Shown here piece by piece: positions 44,432 through 53,651 of a stretch of 64,000 nt of DNA. The stretch spans positions 124,001 through 188,000 of the forward strand of contig NZ_AKKA01000087.1 in the NCBI RefSeq assembly GCF_000282035.1. The letters are read 5' to 3'. Position numbers and translations under genes: made by a program. This DNA comes from Rhizobium sp. CF122. Its GTDB lineage: Bacteria > Pseudomonadota > Alphaproteobacteria > Rhizobiales > Rhizobiaceae. Under the pieces are notes generated by a model that searched no databases, had not been told where the DNA came from, and saw only the letters and a list, made by a program, of their open reading frames with translations. Every line of letters starts with the position of its first letter. The first letter of the stretch is position 1.

Positions 44432-46021
44432 TCAGGCGTCCAGCCAAACGCGGGTCGCGACGTAGCCGTTCGACATGTCGTTGCCGATATCGTGGACATA
44501 ACCCTTCACCTGCTTGGTGGAGGCGTTCACGAAATCGTTGAACATCGGCAGGATCAACCCACCTTCGTCGCGCACCATCATTGCCATGGTGCGGTACATG
44601 TCCTTGCGCTTGGCTTCATCAAGTTCGCAGCGGGCCTGCAGCAAGAGCTTGTCGAAGTCAGGACGCTTGAAACGGGTGTCGTTCCAGTCCGCCGTCGAGA
44701 GATAGGCGGTGGAATACATCTGGTCTTGCGTCGGCCGGCCACCCCAATAGGAGGTCGAGAAGGGCTGGACGTTCCACACGTTGGTCCAGTAGCCGTCACC
44801 CGGCTCGCGCTTGACCTCGATCTCGATCCCGGCCTTCTTGCAGCTTTCCTGATAGAGGACGGCCGCATCGACAGCGCCGGGGAAGGCGACTTCGGAGGTG
44901 CGCAGAAGGACCGAGCCGCTATGGCCTGATTTCTTGTAGTGGAAGGCCGCCTTGTCGGGGTCGTAGGCGCGCTGCTCGATGCCCTCGGGGAACAGCGCAT
45001 AGGTGGTGTTGATCGGGAAGTCATTGCCGACCTTGCCGTAGCCGCCGAGGATCTTCTGCACCATGGTCTCGCGGTCCATGGCGTATTTGAGTGCCAGGCG
45101 CAGGTCGTTGTTGTCGAACGGCGCCTTGTCGCAGTGCATGATGAAGACATAATGGCCGCGGCCGGCGGTCGAGAGTATCTCGACGTTGGGCGCGCGTTTC
45201 AGCAGGTTGACGGTCTTCGGGTCGACGCGGTTGATATAGTGCACCTGGCCGGACGACAGTGCCGCGATGCGGGCGGTGGCGTCGTTCATGCCGATGATCT
45301 CGATCGAATCGACATAACCGCGGTCGGTGCGCCAGTCGTCCTTGTTTTTCTCGAAGGTGGCACGCACGCCGGGCTCGAAGCTCGTCAGCTTGTAGGGACC
45401 GGTGCCGATCGAGGCCAGCGGATCGTCGACGCCGCCATTCGGCTGGATGACCAGATGGTAGTCGGACAACAGCAGCGGCATGTCGGCGTTGCCTTCGCTG
45501 AGTGTCAGGACGAGATTGCCGCCATCGGCCTTGACTTCCTTGATGGAGCCGAGGACACCGAGTGCGCCGGATTCCGACTTCGCATCGGTATGGCGCTTGA
45601 GCGTCGCAACGACGTCGTCGATCGTCAGTTCCTTGCCATTGTGGAACTTGACGCCCTTGCGGATCTTGAAGGTCCAGGTCACTGCATCCTTCGACGGTTC
45701 CCAGGATTCGGCGAGCGCCGGCACGGCAGCGCCCGTCAGCGGATCGGATTCGACGAGCATGTCTCCCCAGCAGCGGCCGACGCAGAACATGAACTGCGAC
45801 AGGAATTTCGCCGGATCCTTGGAATCGGTGGCAGCGCCACCTTCAAGGCCAAGCTTCAGGTGGCCGCCGCGCTTGGGTTCGGCGGCCTTGGCACTTTCGG
45901 TGAACAGCTTGTCGGCGACGGCAAGTGTGATGCCCGCTGCCATGGCGCGACCCATGAATTCACGGCGGCTGAGCCCGCCCGCGGTGACACGGCCTGCGAG
46001 ATATTTGGTGTAGTCGTTCAT
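44432..46021 (-). CDS. ABC transporter substrate-binding protein (family 5)
   Basis: 529 residues with a twin-arginine leader (LSRREFMGRAMAAGITLAVA at about 18-37) and an SBP_bac_5 domain: ESWEPSKDAVTWTFKIRKGVKFHNG, then DNNDLRLALKYAMDRETMV. Family 5 proteins bind peptides, opines, nickel complexes or glycosides, so the substrate is not fixed by sequence. Placed between carnitine catabolic genes and the ABC permeases it may bind a carnitine ester, amide or other quaternary amine. 118 bases separate it from the hydratase gene. Confidence 0.94.
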   Translation of the reverse strand: MNDYTKYLAGRVTAGGLSRREFMGRAMAAGITLAVADKLFTESAKAAEPKRGGHLKLGLEGGAATDSKDPAKFLSQFMFCVGRCWGDMLVESDPLTGAAVPALAESWEPSKDAVTWTFKIRKGVKFHNGKELTIDDVVATLKRHTDAKSESGALGVLGSIKEVKADGGNLVLTLSEGNADMPLLLSDYHLVIQPNGGVDDPLASIGTGPYKLTSFEPGVRATFEKNKDDWRTDRGYVDSIEIIGMNDATARIAALSSGQVHYINRVDPKTVNLLKRAPNVEILSTAGRGHYVFIMHCDKAPFDNNDLRLALKYAMDRETMVQKILGGYGKVGNDFPINTTYALFPEGIEQRAYDPDKAAFHYKKSGHSGSVLLRTSEVAFPGAVDAAVLYQESCKKAGIEIEVKREPGDGYWTNVWNVQPFSTSYWGGRPTQDQMYSTAYLSTADWNDTRFKRPDFDKLLLQARCELDEAKRKDMYRTMAMMVRDEGGLILPMFNDFVNASTKQVKGYVHDIGNDMSNGYVATRVWLDA

Positions 46022-46139
46022 TCCCCAGTTCCTTCTTTATGGTGCGTTGACAGAACTTCCGGGCAGATCCGCAGGCGGTTTCCTCTCCGCCTCCGGTGCC
46101 CGCATCATGCGGGAAAATGCTGCGGTTGCCGCCGCCTCG

Positions 46140-46922
46140 TCATTGTCCTTTCCAAATGGGGTTTCGCTTCTCGGTGAAGGCGAGCGCGCCTTCCAATTGG
46201 TCTTCGCTCGCATAGAGCCTGTCGACCGTCGCAAACTGCCGCTTGGTGATCTTGTTCATGGCAGTCTGGAACGGCAAACCCTCCGCTTCGCGCACGATTT
46301 CCTTGATGGCGGCATAGACGAGCGGCGGACCGCTTTCGAGCAGTCGGGCAAGCTCCCATGCCCTCTCCATGAGCCGCTCGGTCGGCAAGACCTCGTTGAC
46401 GAAACCCCAGCGATGCGCCTCGTCAACGTCGAGCCAGCGGCCCGTCAACAGCATGTCCATGGCGATGTGGTAAGGGATGCGCTTCGGCAGCTTGATCGAC
46501 GCTGCATCGGCAACCGTACCCGAGCGGATTTCCGGAAGGGCGAAGGTCGCATGTTCGGTGGCAATGATCAGGTCGGCCGAAAGCGCGATCTCCAGCCCCC
46601 CACCGCAACAGATGCCATTGACCGCACAGATGACAGGCTTGTTGAGGTCGCGCAATTCCTGCAGCCCGCCAAAGCCGCCCACACCGTAGTCTCCGTCGAC
46701 CGCATCACCGGCGGCGGCCGCCTTCAGGTCCCATCCGGCACAGAAGAACTTTTCGCCCGCGCCCGACACGATGGCGACGCGCAATGCCGGATCGTCGCGG
46801 AAATCTCGAAAGATCAACCCCATGGCACGGCTGGTCGCAAGGTCGATGGCGTTCGCCTTCGGCCGGTCGATGACGACTTCGAGCACTCCGCCGTCATTTC
46901 GTGTGCGAATGTGGTCGTTCAA
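46140..46922 (-). CDS. caiD: Crotonobetainyl-CoA hydratase (CaiD-like)
   Basis: 260 residues of the crotonase family, strikingly like E. coli CaiD as I recall it: DRPKANAID, FRDDPALRVAIVSGAGEKFF, CAGWDLKAAAAG, GGGLEIALSADLI and the end AFTEKRNPIWKGQ. The enzyme adds water to crotonobetainyl-CoA to give L-carnitinyl-CoA. ALPEIRSGTVADAAS is the region around the second catalytic acid. In the operon it would join the acyl-CoA dehydrogenase step to carnitine. Confidence 0.9.
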   Translation of the reverse strand: MNDHIRTRNDGGVLEVVIDRPKANAIDLATSRAMGLIFRDFRDDPALRVAIVSGAGEKFFCAGWDLKAAAAGDAVDGDYGVGGFGGLQELRDLNKPVICAVNGICCGGGLEIALSADLIIATEHATFALPEIRSGTVADAASIKLPKRIPYHIAMDMLLTGRWLDVDEAHRWGFVNEVLPTERLMERAWELARLLESGPPLVYAAIKEIVREAEGLPFQTAMNKITKRQFATVDRLYASEDQLEGALAFTEKRNPIWKGQ

Positions 46923-46928
46923 CCTATG

Positions 46929-48983
46929 CTACCTCCTCCGCCGTATCAGGGCATCAACGGCGGCAACGCCGCGCCCTTCGGGAAGAACCATCAATGGATT
47001 AATGTCGAGTTCCTCCAGGTGTGTTGCGTTCATTACGACATAATCTGCCGCTGCTGCGACAGCGGCGACCGCGGCTTCGAGATCACCTTTTGGCCGCCCG
47101 CGATAGCCAGAGATCAATTTTGCGAGTTTGAGCCTGGAAATCGCTGCGTGAATGTCCGTTTTCGTCGCCGGAAGCGGCAAGATGACGGAATCTTCAAGCA
47201 ATTCAACGAAGATTCCGCCCGCACCGACGGTAAGCGACAATCCGAAAACAGGGTCGCGGATGGCGCCGACAATGAGCTCGGCGATCGGCGGATCGATCAT
47301 CTTCTCGACGAGATAACCGGCATTCGGCGGCATGGCCGTTCCCGCATTCGATACCGCCTCAATATCGTTGAGGTTGAGTGCGACGGCCCCGGCCTCGGTC
47401 TTGTGCGCAATGCCGAGACCCTTCAACACGACCGGGAAACCGAGCCGTTCAGCCAGCTCAGCTGCTTCACCGGGAGAAGAGGCCGACAGCCCCTCGGGAA
47501 CCGGAAGTCCGAAGGCGGCGAGTTCGGACTTCGCATCGGCCTCCGTCAGCGTCTCGATCTCTCCGGCTACCAAGGGCACATCGAGCAACGGCAGGGAAGG
47601 TGGCGCTTTCCAGGCCCGCCCTATGCCGGCTGCGACTTCCGCGGCGGCGATCGTTTCGTCGATGCCGCAGAAGGCAACGATGCCGTTTGCCATCAGCCGT
47701 TCGGCTATCGGCTCCGGCATATTTTCCGGAAGGGTCGCGAGAAGGCCGGCAAGCGCACCGGTTGCGGCGGCGGCCGTCATGACCGCCTCAACGGTCATCG
47801 CCCATTCGGACGCATCGCAGCGGTCACCACGCGGGAAGTCGAGGACGACGAGATTGAGGGCATATCCACCTTCGAACATGGCGCTGAAGGCTTCGGTCTG
47901 GCGTGCGAAATCGCCCCACACAAAGGTATGGTAATCGAGCGGATTGGAAAGCGTCACCATCTCGCCCAAGACCCGCCGCAGCCGTGGCAATTGCTGCGGC
48001 CGCAACGCACCGAATTCCACGGCGCGGCCGACGGCGGCATCTGCCATCAGCGAAGCCTCGCCTCCCGAACAGCTCATCGACGAGATCGAATGGCCTGCGA
48101 GCGGGCCGGCGACATGCAGCAGCTTCAAGGTTTCCAAGAGCGCCGGCAAGCTCTGGACGCGGCCGAGGCCGAGGCGGGCGAGCACGGCATTCGCGACGGC
48201 ATCACTGCCGGAAAGCGAGGCGGTGTGCGACACGGCCGCACGCTTTGCCTGCTCGGACCTGCCGACCTTCAGCACGACGACCGGCTTGCGTGAATGGCGG
48301 GCGATCGCGGCCAGGCGTTCGAGTGCAGCGAGATCGCCGAAGCCTTCGACATGAAGGCCGACCGCTGTGACGCGCGGATCGTCGATCAGCGCACAGGCAA
48401 CGTCGCAAAGCGATGTCTGCGCCTGGTTGCCGGCAGTGACCACATAGGCGATGGGCACGCCACGGGTCTGCATGGTGAGGTTGATGGCGATATTGGAGGA
48501 CTGCGTGAGGATCGCGACGCCGCGTGCCATACGCCGCATGCCGTGCTGATCGGGCCATAGCAGCGCGCCGTCGAGACCGTTGATGAGCCCGTAGCAGTTT
48601 GGCCCGAGGATCGGCATGTCGCCGGCTGCTTCCAAAAGGGCCTGCTGCAGCTCGGCGCCGTCGCTGAGTTCCGCCGTCGCCTCGCTGAAGCCCGACGCAT
48701 AACAGACCGCCCCGCCGGCGCCGGCCCGCGAAAGGCTGCGCACAATCTCGACGGTCAGCATCCTGTTGACGCCGACGAAGGCAGCGTCGGGTGCCGAAGG
48801 CAGATCGGATACCGAGCGATAGCAGCGCCGCCCGAGCACCTCGCCAAGCTTGGGATGGACGGGCCAGATCTCGCCGGCAAAACCCATGCGGTCGCACTGC
48901 TCGATCACTCTGCGCGCCTCGCGGCCGCCGAAAACGGCGATCGTTTGCGGTCTGAGCAGGCGGTCGAGCGGGCCAGGCGTCAT
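46929..48983 (-). CDS. Acyl-CoA ligase, ADP-forming type
   Basis: 684 residues with a CoA-binding Rossmann domain (LLRPQTIAVFGGREARRVI), a succinyl-CoA-ligase-like domain with the expected phospho-His253 in AAVSHTASLSGSD, and a C-terminal ATP-grasp domain (about 465-684, VVLKGLGIAHKTEAGAVALN). These fused enzymes make an acyl-CoA while turning ATP to ADP and phosphate. Six bases separate it from caiD. Context suggests activation of gamma-butyrobetaine, crotonobetaine or carnitine, a step done by AMP-forming CaiC in E. coli. Confidence 0.88.
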   Translation of the reverse strand: MTPGPLDRLLRPQTIAVFGGREARRVIEQCDRMGFAGEIWPVHPKLGEVLGRRCYRSVSDLPSAPDAAFVGVNRMLTVEIVRSLSRAGAGGAVCYASGFSEATAELSDGAELQQALLEAAGDMPILGPNCYGLINGLDGALLWPDQHGMRRMARGVAILTQSSNIAINLTMQTRGVPIAYVVTAGNQAQTSLCDVACALIDDPRVTAVGLHVEGFGDLAALERLAAIARHSRKPVVVLKVGRSEQAKRAAVSHTASLSGSDAVANAVLARLGLGRVQSLPALLETLKLLHVAGPLAGHSISSMSCSGGEASLMADAAVGRAVEFGALRPQQLPRLRRVLGEMVTLSNPLDYHTFVWGDFARQTEAFSAMFEGGYALNLVVLDFPRGDRCDASEWAMTVEAVMTAAAATGALAGLLATLPENMPEPIAERLMANGIVAFCGIDETIAAAEVAAGIGRAWKAPPSLPLLDVPLVAGEIETLTEADAKSELAAFGLPVPEGLSASSPGEAAELAERLGFPVVLKGLGIAHKTEAGAVALNLNDIEAVSNAGTAMPPNAGYLVEKMIDPPIAELIVGAIRDPVFGLSLTVGAGGIFVELLEDSVILPLPATKTDIHAAISRLKLAKLISGYRGRPKGDLEAAVAAVAAAADYVVMNATHLEELDINPLMVLPEGRGVAAVDALIRRRR

Positions 48984-48987
48984 CGGC

Positions 48988-50148
48988 TCACGCTCCTAAA
49001 GGTCTAAGCAGGTCGCGGCTGATGATGTGCCGCTGGATTTCTGAGGTGCCGTCCCAGATGCGCTCGACGCGCGCATCGCGCCAGAAGCGCGCAAGCGGCA
49101 GGTCGTCCATCAGGCCCATGCCGCCGAAGATCTGGATTGCCTCATCCGTCACGCGGCCCAGCATCTCGGAGGCATAGAGCTTGGCCGAGGCGATATGGCG
49201 GTCTGCCGAAAGGCCGGCGTCGAGCCGCCAGGCGGCTGAAAGTGTCAGCCACTCGGCTGCGTCGATTTCGGTGATCATGTCGGCAAGCTTGAAGGAAACA
49301 CCCTGATTGGCGCCGATCGGCTTGCCGAACTGCTTGCGCTCGGCGGCGTAGGACAGGGCCATGTCGAACACGCGTCGTGCCCGGCCGATGCAGGTGGCCG
49401 CAACCGTCAGCCGCGTGCCGTAAAGCCATTGATTGGCGATATCGAAGCCGCGATGTACTTCGCCGAGCACCTGGCTTGCGGGAATCCGGCAATCTTCGAA
49501 GCTCAGCGTGCAGTTGTGGTAGCCGCGATGCGAAACCGAATCATAGCCCTTGAGGATTTCAAACCCGGGCGTGCCGCGATCCACCAAGAAGGCAGTGATC
49601 TTCTTCTTGATGCCTTTTGGCGTGTCCTCCTCGCCCGTCGCGGCAAAGACGATCACGAAATCGGCGACGTCGGCATGCGAGATGAAATGTTTCGTGCCGT
49701 TCAGGACGAAATCGCTGCCGTTGCGGCGGGCGGCGCATTTCATCCCGCGCATATCGGACCCGGCGTCCGGCTCGGTGATGGCAAGCGCGTCGATCTTCTC
49801 GCCGCGTACCGCAGGCAGGAGATAACGCTCACGCTGCTCGCCCTCGCAGGCCATCAAGATGCCGCAGGGCCGGCCGAAGAAAACCGTCAGCCCCAGCGAG
49901 CCGCGCCCGAGCTCCCGCTCGACCAGCGTGAAGGTGGCATGGTCAAGGCCGGCGCCACCGACCTCCTCGGGGAAATTGCAGGCGTAAAAGCCGAGATCGA
50001 TGCATTTGCGCTGGATCTCGCGTCCGAGCTCCGGCGGGACGATACCGGTGCGCTCGACCTCGTTCTCATGCGGATAGATTTCGGATTCGACGAAGGCGCG
50101 GACCGTCTCGACGATCATTTCCTGTTCTTCGCTCAGTCCGAAATTCAT
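48988..50148 (-). CDS. Acyl-CoA dehydrogenase, probably for gamma-butyrobetainyl-CoA
   Basis: 386 residues with FAD motifs ALAITEPDAGSDM and FVLNGTKHFISHADVADF. At the usual catalytic position the sequence reads IWDGTSEIQRHI, so Asp366 stands where most family members have Glu. It lies four bases after the ligase gene start region boundary and before the carnitine dehydrogenase gene in transcription order. It would desaturate gamma-butyrobetainyl-CoA to crotonobetainyl-CoA, the substrate of the CaiD-like hydratase; not proven from sequence. Confidence 0.87.
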   Translation of the reverse strand: MNFGLSEEQEMIVETVRAFVESEIYPHENEVERTGIVPPELGREIQRKCIDLGFYACNFPEEVGGAGLDHATFTLVERELGRGSLGLTVFFGRPCGILMACEGEQRERYLLPAVRGEKIDALAITEPDAGSDMRGMKCAARRNGSDFVLNGTKHFISHADVADFVIVFAATGEEDTPKGIKKKITAFLVDRGTPGFEILKGYDSVSHRGYHNCTLSFEDCRIPASQVLGEVHRGFDIANQWLYGTRLTVAATCIGRARRVFDMALSYAAERKQFGKPIGANQGVSFKLADMITEIDAAEWLTLSAAWRLDAGLSADRHIASAKLYASEMLGRVTDEAIQIFGGMGLMDDLPLARFWRDARVERIWDGTSEIQRHIISRDLLRPLGA

Positions 50149-50158
50149 GCCGATCCTC

Positions 50159-51649
50159 CTACCGTTTCTGGCCGACGTGACGGCCGACGCCTTCAGGCAC
50201 CGTCAACGTCGCGTGCGCTTGCGCAATCACCTTCGCCTTGTCGTACACAGCGGCCGGTGCAGGGATAGCCTTGCCTGCCTTGGTGTCGACATGCAGCAAC
50301 ATGTGCTCGGCCGTGGCGAGAGCCTCGCCCGTGGCCGTGCCGTAAAGGGTGTGGAAGACATGCAGCCGTTTCTCGTCGACAGACAGGATCTGGCAGGTCG
50401 AATGGATCGCCTGGCCGAGCTTTGCCTCGCCGAGATGGCGGATGTGGGTTTCCACTGTGTAGTAGCTCTGTCCCGCCTCGACATAGGCGAGATCGACGCC
50501 GATCAGGCGCAACAGCGCATCGGAGGTGTCGCCAAAAACCTGCAGGTAGCGGTGTTCGGTCATATGGCCGTTATAGTCGACCCAGGCAGGGCTGACTTTC
50601 GTCTCGACGAGCCTCAGCGGCTTCGACGGGTCAAAAGACACGGTTGCCCTGCCGCCTTGCGCCCAGAGCGATTGCTCGAAGTCCTTCAGCAGCTTGCCGG
50701 CGCCCCATCCCTTGCCGGCGTGGCCACCCTTGAGGGCTTGCAGGATGCCGACGAGATTTTCGTCGCGGATGCGTTCGAGCTCGCGGATCGAGAGGCCAGC
50801 CGCCTGTTCGTCGGATTGCCGGCCGATCTTTTCGATGAGAGCCTCGTCGAGATCGACGACATCGGTGAGCTTGGTCCAGGGCCAGGCGAGGCAGGGACCG
50901 AACTGGGCGAGGAAATGGCGCATCCCGGCCTCGCCGCCGGCGATGCGGTAGGTCTGGAACAGGCCCATCTGCGCCCAGCGCAGGCCGAAAGAATAGCGGA
51001 TGACGTCATCGAGGGTCTCGACGGTGCAGATATCGTCATGGATGAGCCACAGGGCCTCGCGCCACAGCGCTTCGAGCAGCCGGTCGCCGACGAAGGCCTC
51101 GATTTCCTTGGCGATGTGGACGCCCTTCATGCCGATCGGCGGCAGGCTGTCCATCGCTGCGCGGATAGTCGCCGCTGAAGTCCTCTCGCCGCCGACGATT
51201 TCGACGAGTGGCAGCAGATAGACGGGGTTGTAGGGATGGGCGACGAAGAGGCGTTCGGGATGCGTCATGTCGCGCTGCAGATCGCTCGGCAGCAGGCCCG
51301 ACGTGGAAGAGCCGATCAGAGCGTTGGGGCGCGCAGCGGCATCGATCTCAGTCAGGACGCCGCGCTTGAGGTCAAGCCTTTCCGGCACGCTTTCCTGAAT
51401 CCAGTCGGCATCGGCGACAGCTTCCTCCAATGTCTTGCAGAAGTTGAGCCTGCCGCGCGGCGGCAAGGGTGCCCCGGTCAGCATGGCATAGGCTTTTTCG
51501 GCATTGGCGATTACTTCGCCGACGATGCGGCCCGCTTCCGGATGCGGGTCGAACACATTCACGTCGATGCCGGCCAGCAGGAACCGTGCGATCCATCCGC
51601 CGCCGATGACGCCGCCCCCGATACAAGCCGCCTTGTTGATCCCTGCCAT
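50159..51649 (-). CDS. lcdH: L-carnitine 3-dehydrogenase fused to thioesterase
   Basis: 496 residues. Residues 1-320 form a 3-hydroxyacyl-CoA-dehydrogenase-like NAD enzyme (ACIGGGVIGGGWIARF, SSTSGLLPSDLQ, HPYNPVYLLPLVEIV with the catalytic His). Residues about 345-490 form a hotdog thioesterase (KVSPAWVDYNGHMTEHRYLQV). This fusion is known from rhizobial carnitine dehydrogenases: the first part oxidises L-carnitine to 3-dehydrocarnitine and the second is thought to hydrolyse betainyl-CoA to glycine betaine. Between BKACE and the acyl-CoA dehydrogenase, with seven- and ten-base spacers. Confidence 0.94.
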   Translation of the reverse strand: MAGINKAACIGGGVIGGGWIARFLLAGIDVNVFDPHPEAGRIVGEVIANAEKAYAMLTGAPLPPRGRLNFCKTLEEAVADADWIQESVPERLDLKRGVLTEIDAAARPNALIGSSTSGLLPSDLQRDMTHPERLFVAHPYNPVYLLPLVEIVGGERTSAATIRAAMDSLPPIGMKGVHIAKEIEAFVGDRLLEALWREALWLIHDDICTVETLDDVIRYSFGLRWAQMGLFQTYRIAGGEAGMRHFLAQFGPCLAWPWTKLTDVVDLDEALIEKIGRQSDEQAAGLSIRELERIRDENLVGILQALKGGHAGKGWGAGKLLKDFEQSLWAQGGRATVSFDPSKPLRLVETKVSPAWVDYNGHMTEHRYLQVFGDTSDALLRLIGVDLAYVEAGQSYYTVETHIRHLGEAKLGQAIHSTCQILSVDEKRLHVFHTLYGTATGEALATAEHMLLHVDTKAGKAIPAPAAVYDKAKVIAQAHATLTVPEGVGRHVGQKR

Positions 51650-51656
51650 CCCGTCC

Positions 51657-52559
51657 TCAGCGCTTCGTCAGTTTGAGTTTCTTGCGGACGTCGTCCGGAC
51701 CGATGATCCGCGCGCCCATGCCTTCGACGACCTGCACGGCCTTTTCGACGAGCTGCGCATTGGTGGCGAGCTGGCCCTTGCCGACGAAGAGATTGTCCTC
51801 GAGCCCGACGCGCACATTGCCGCCCGCCAGCACGGCCGCCGCCGGATAGGCCATGGCGTTGCGGCCGATCGAAAAGGCCGAAAAGGTCCAGCTCTCCGGT
51901 ACGTTGTTGACCATCGCCATGAAGGTATTGAGATCATCGGGAGCGCCCCAAGGAATTCCCAGGCACAGCTGGATCAGTACCGGATCTTCGATCAGGCCTT
52001 CCTCGGCAAGCTGCCTGGCAAACCAGAGATGACCGGTGTCGAAGGCCTCGATCTCGGGTCGCACGCCGAGATCCGTCATCTTCTTGGCCATGGCCCGCAG
52101 CATGGCCGGCGTGTTGGTCATGACATAGTCGCCGAGGTTGAAATTCATCGTGCCGCAGTCGAGTGTGCAGATTTCCGGCAGGCATTCGGCGACATGGCTG
52201 ACGCGCTCGGTGGCGCCCGCCATATCAGTGCCTTTCGCATTGAGGGGAAGGGGGGCTTCGACATCCCCGAAGATCAGGTCCCCGCCCATACCGGCGGTGA
52301 GATTGAGGACGACGTCGACATCCGCCGAGCGGATGCGGTCGGTGACCTCCTTGTAAAGGTCGTTGCGACGGCTGGCCGCACCCGTTTGCGGATCGCGGAC
52401 GTGGCAGTGAACGACCGCAGCACCAGCCTTGGCCGCGTCGATGGCGGATTCGGCGATCTGCTTGGGAGTGATCGGCACGTGACTGGATCTGGAAACCGTA
52501 TCGCCGGCGCCGGTAACAGCGCAGGTGATGAAAACATCGCGGTTCATCGCAAGAGGCAT
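51657..52559 (-). CDS. 3-dehydrocarnitine cleavage enzyme (BKACE, DUF849)
   Basis: 300 residues of the beta-keto acid cleavage family, with the metal-binding His pair in AAVVHCHVRDPQTG (His51, His53), LNLTAGMGGD, IEAFDTGHLWFARQL and the C-terminal GNVRVGLEDNLFVGKGQLATNAQLV. Family members react a beta-keto acid with acetyl-CoA, giving acetoacetate and a new acyl-CoA. With lcdH next to it the substrate is almost certainly 3-dehydrocarnitine, giving betainyl-CoA. First gene of the operon. Confidence 0.93.
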   Translation of the reverse strand: MPLAMNRDVFITCAVTGAGDTVSRSSHVPITPKQIAESAIDAAKAGAAVVHCHVRDPQTGAASRRNDLYKEVTDRIRSADVDVVLNLTAGMGGDLIFGDVEAPLPLNAKGTDMAGATERVSHVAECLPEICTLDCGTMNFNLGDYVMTNTPAMLRAMAKKMTDLGVRPEIEAFDTGHLWFARQLAEEGLIEDPVLIQLCLGIPWGAPDDLNTFMAMVNNVPESWTFSAFSIGRNAMAYPAAAVLAGGNVRVGLEDNLFVGKGQLATNAQLVEKAVQVVEGMGARIIGPDDVRKKLKLTKR

Positions 52560-52664
52560 ATTGTCGTTCTCCCCGTCTTGTCCGCATTACGCGGCAGGAT
52601 GAATGGAGATGCTTTGCAATCTCGGAAGCTATCGATACATTGTCAGAATTAAAGGGAGGTGGCT
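52560..52664. promoter_or_regulatory. Divergent promoter region, carnitine operon / CdhR-like regulator
   Basis: 105 bases between the operon start and the regulator. The imperfect palindrome TGTCCGC-ATT-ACGCGGCA (52579-52596; TG-CCGC and GCGGCA arms) lies inside and could be an operator. GGGAGG at 52654-52659 is the ribosome site of the regulator. Confidence 0.45.
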
Positions 52665-53651
52665 TTGCTGCAGCGATCGACGGAACGGCTCGATATTGAC
52701 CTTCTCGTCCTGCCGGATACGAACCTGATCCTGATCGCGTCGGTCATCGAGCCGCTGCGCGGCGCCAATCGCATTTCCGGCAGCGAGCTCTATCGCTGGC
52801 GGCTCCTGACGCCAGACGGGGCGCCGGTCCCGACCACCAGCCATATCGCCGTGCCCGCCCAAGGGGCCTTCCGGGCGACGAGCGAGGATGCGCCGCTTTT
52901 CGTGCTTGCCAGTTACAATTGGCGTCGAAGCGTGACGCCGGCGCTCAAGATGCAGCTCTCCCAGGCTGCCCGCTACCGCAACGTGATTGCCGGCATCGAG
53001 TCCGGCACATGGCTGCTGGCCGAGGCAAGCCTACTCGACGGACTGCCGGCGACCGTCCACTGGGAGGACTACGAAGATTTTGCGCTGGCCTATCCGCAGG
53101 TGAGGGCCGTGAAGGATCGTTTCGTCATCGACGGCAAGCGGCTGACGACATCAGGTTCGCTTCCGACCGTGGACCTGATGCTGGAGGTGATCAGGCAACG
53201 GCAGGGTTATTCGCTGGCACTCGAGGTCAGCCGGCTGTTCCGTTACGAGCAGCCTTCCTTCCATGCCGACGAACAGCTTTCCGCAGCCTCGGCAGGGCTG
53301 CGCATGCATGATCCCCGCGTGGCACAGGCAGTGCGGCTGATGGAGGAGCATATCGAGCAGCCTCTCATTCTGGCGCGGTTGGCCCGCAAGGTGGGCATCA
53401 GCGCCCGGCATCTGCAGGATCTTTTCCAGCAGAACATCGGCGCGCCGCCGCATGTGCACTATCTCGCCCTGCGTTTGAATGCGGCGCGCCGCAAGGTAAT
53501 TGAGACGACAGCCTCCTTCGCCGATATCGCCGCGGCGACCGGTTTCAACTCGGCCTCAGCCTTTGCGAGAAGCTACCGGACGAGTTTTTCCGAGAGCCCA
53601 TCCGAGACCCGGCGCCGATTGCGCCGCCGTATCACGTCATCGCCGACATAG
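52665..53651 (+). CDS. GATase1-like AraC-family regulator, CdhR-like
   Basis: 328 residues: a DJ-1/PfpI-type amidotransferase-like domain (about 8-180, DLLVLPDTNLILIASVIEPL and GIESGTWLLAEASLLDG) and a C-terminal AraC helix-turn-helix (LARLARKVGISARHLQDLFQ, FADIAAATGFNSASAFARSYR). This layout is that of GbdR and CdhR, which activate glycine betaine and carnitine catabolism in Pseudomonas. Divergent from the carnitine operon. TTG at 52665 is chosen for GGGAGG spacing; GTG 52659 overlaps that site. Confidence 0.88.
   Translation: MLQRSTERLDIDLLVLPDTNLILIASVIEPLRGANRISGSELYRWRLLTPDGAPVPTTSHIAVPAQGAFRATSEDAPLFVLASYNWRRSVTPALKMQLSQAARYRNVIAGIESGTWLLAEASLLDGLPATVHWEDYEDFALAYPQVRAVKDRFVIDGKRLTTSGSLPTVDLMLEVIRQRQGYSLALEVSRLFRYEQPSFHADEQLSAASAGLRMHDPRVAQAVRLMEEHIEQPLILARLARKVGISARHLQDLFQQNIGAPPHVHYLALRLNAARRKVIETTASFADIAAATGFNSASAFARSYRTSFSESPSETRRRLRRRITSSPT

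Noticed and set aside
46047..48293. A 748-codon plus-strand frame opposite caiD and the ligase
   Set aside because: Both genes beneath it are unmistakable on the minus strand; the long frame is a by-product of GC-rich third positions.
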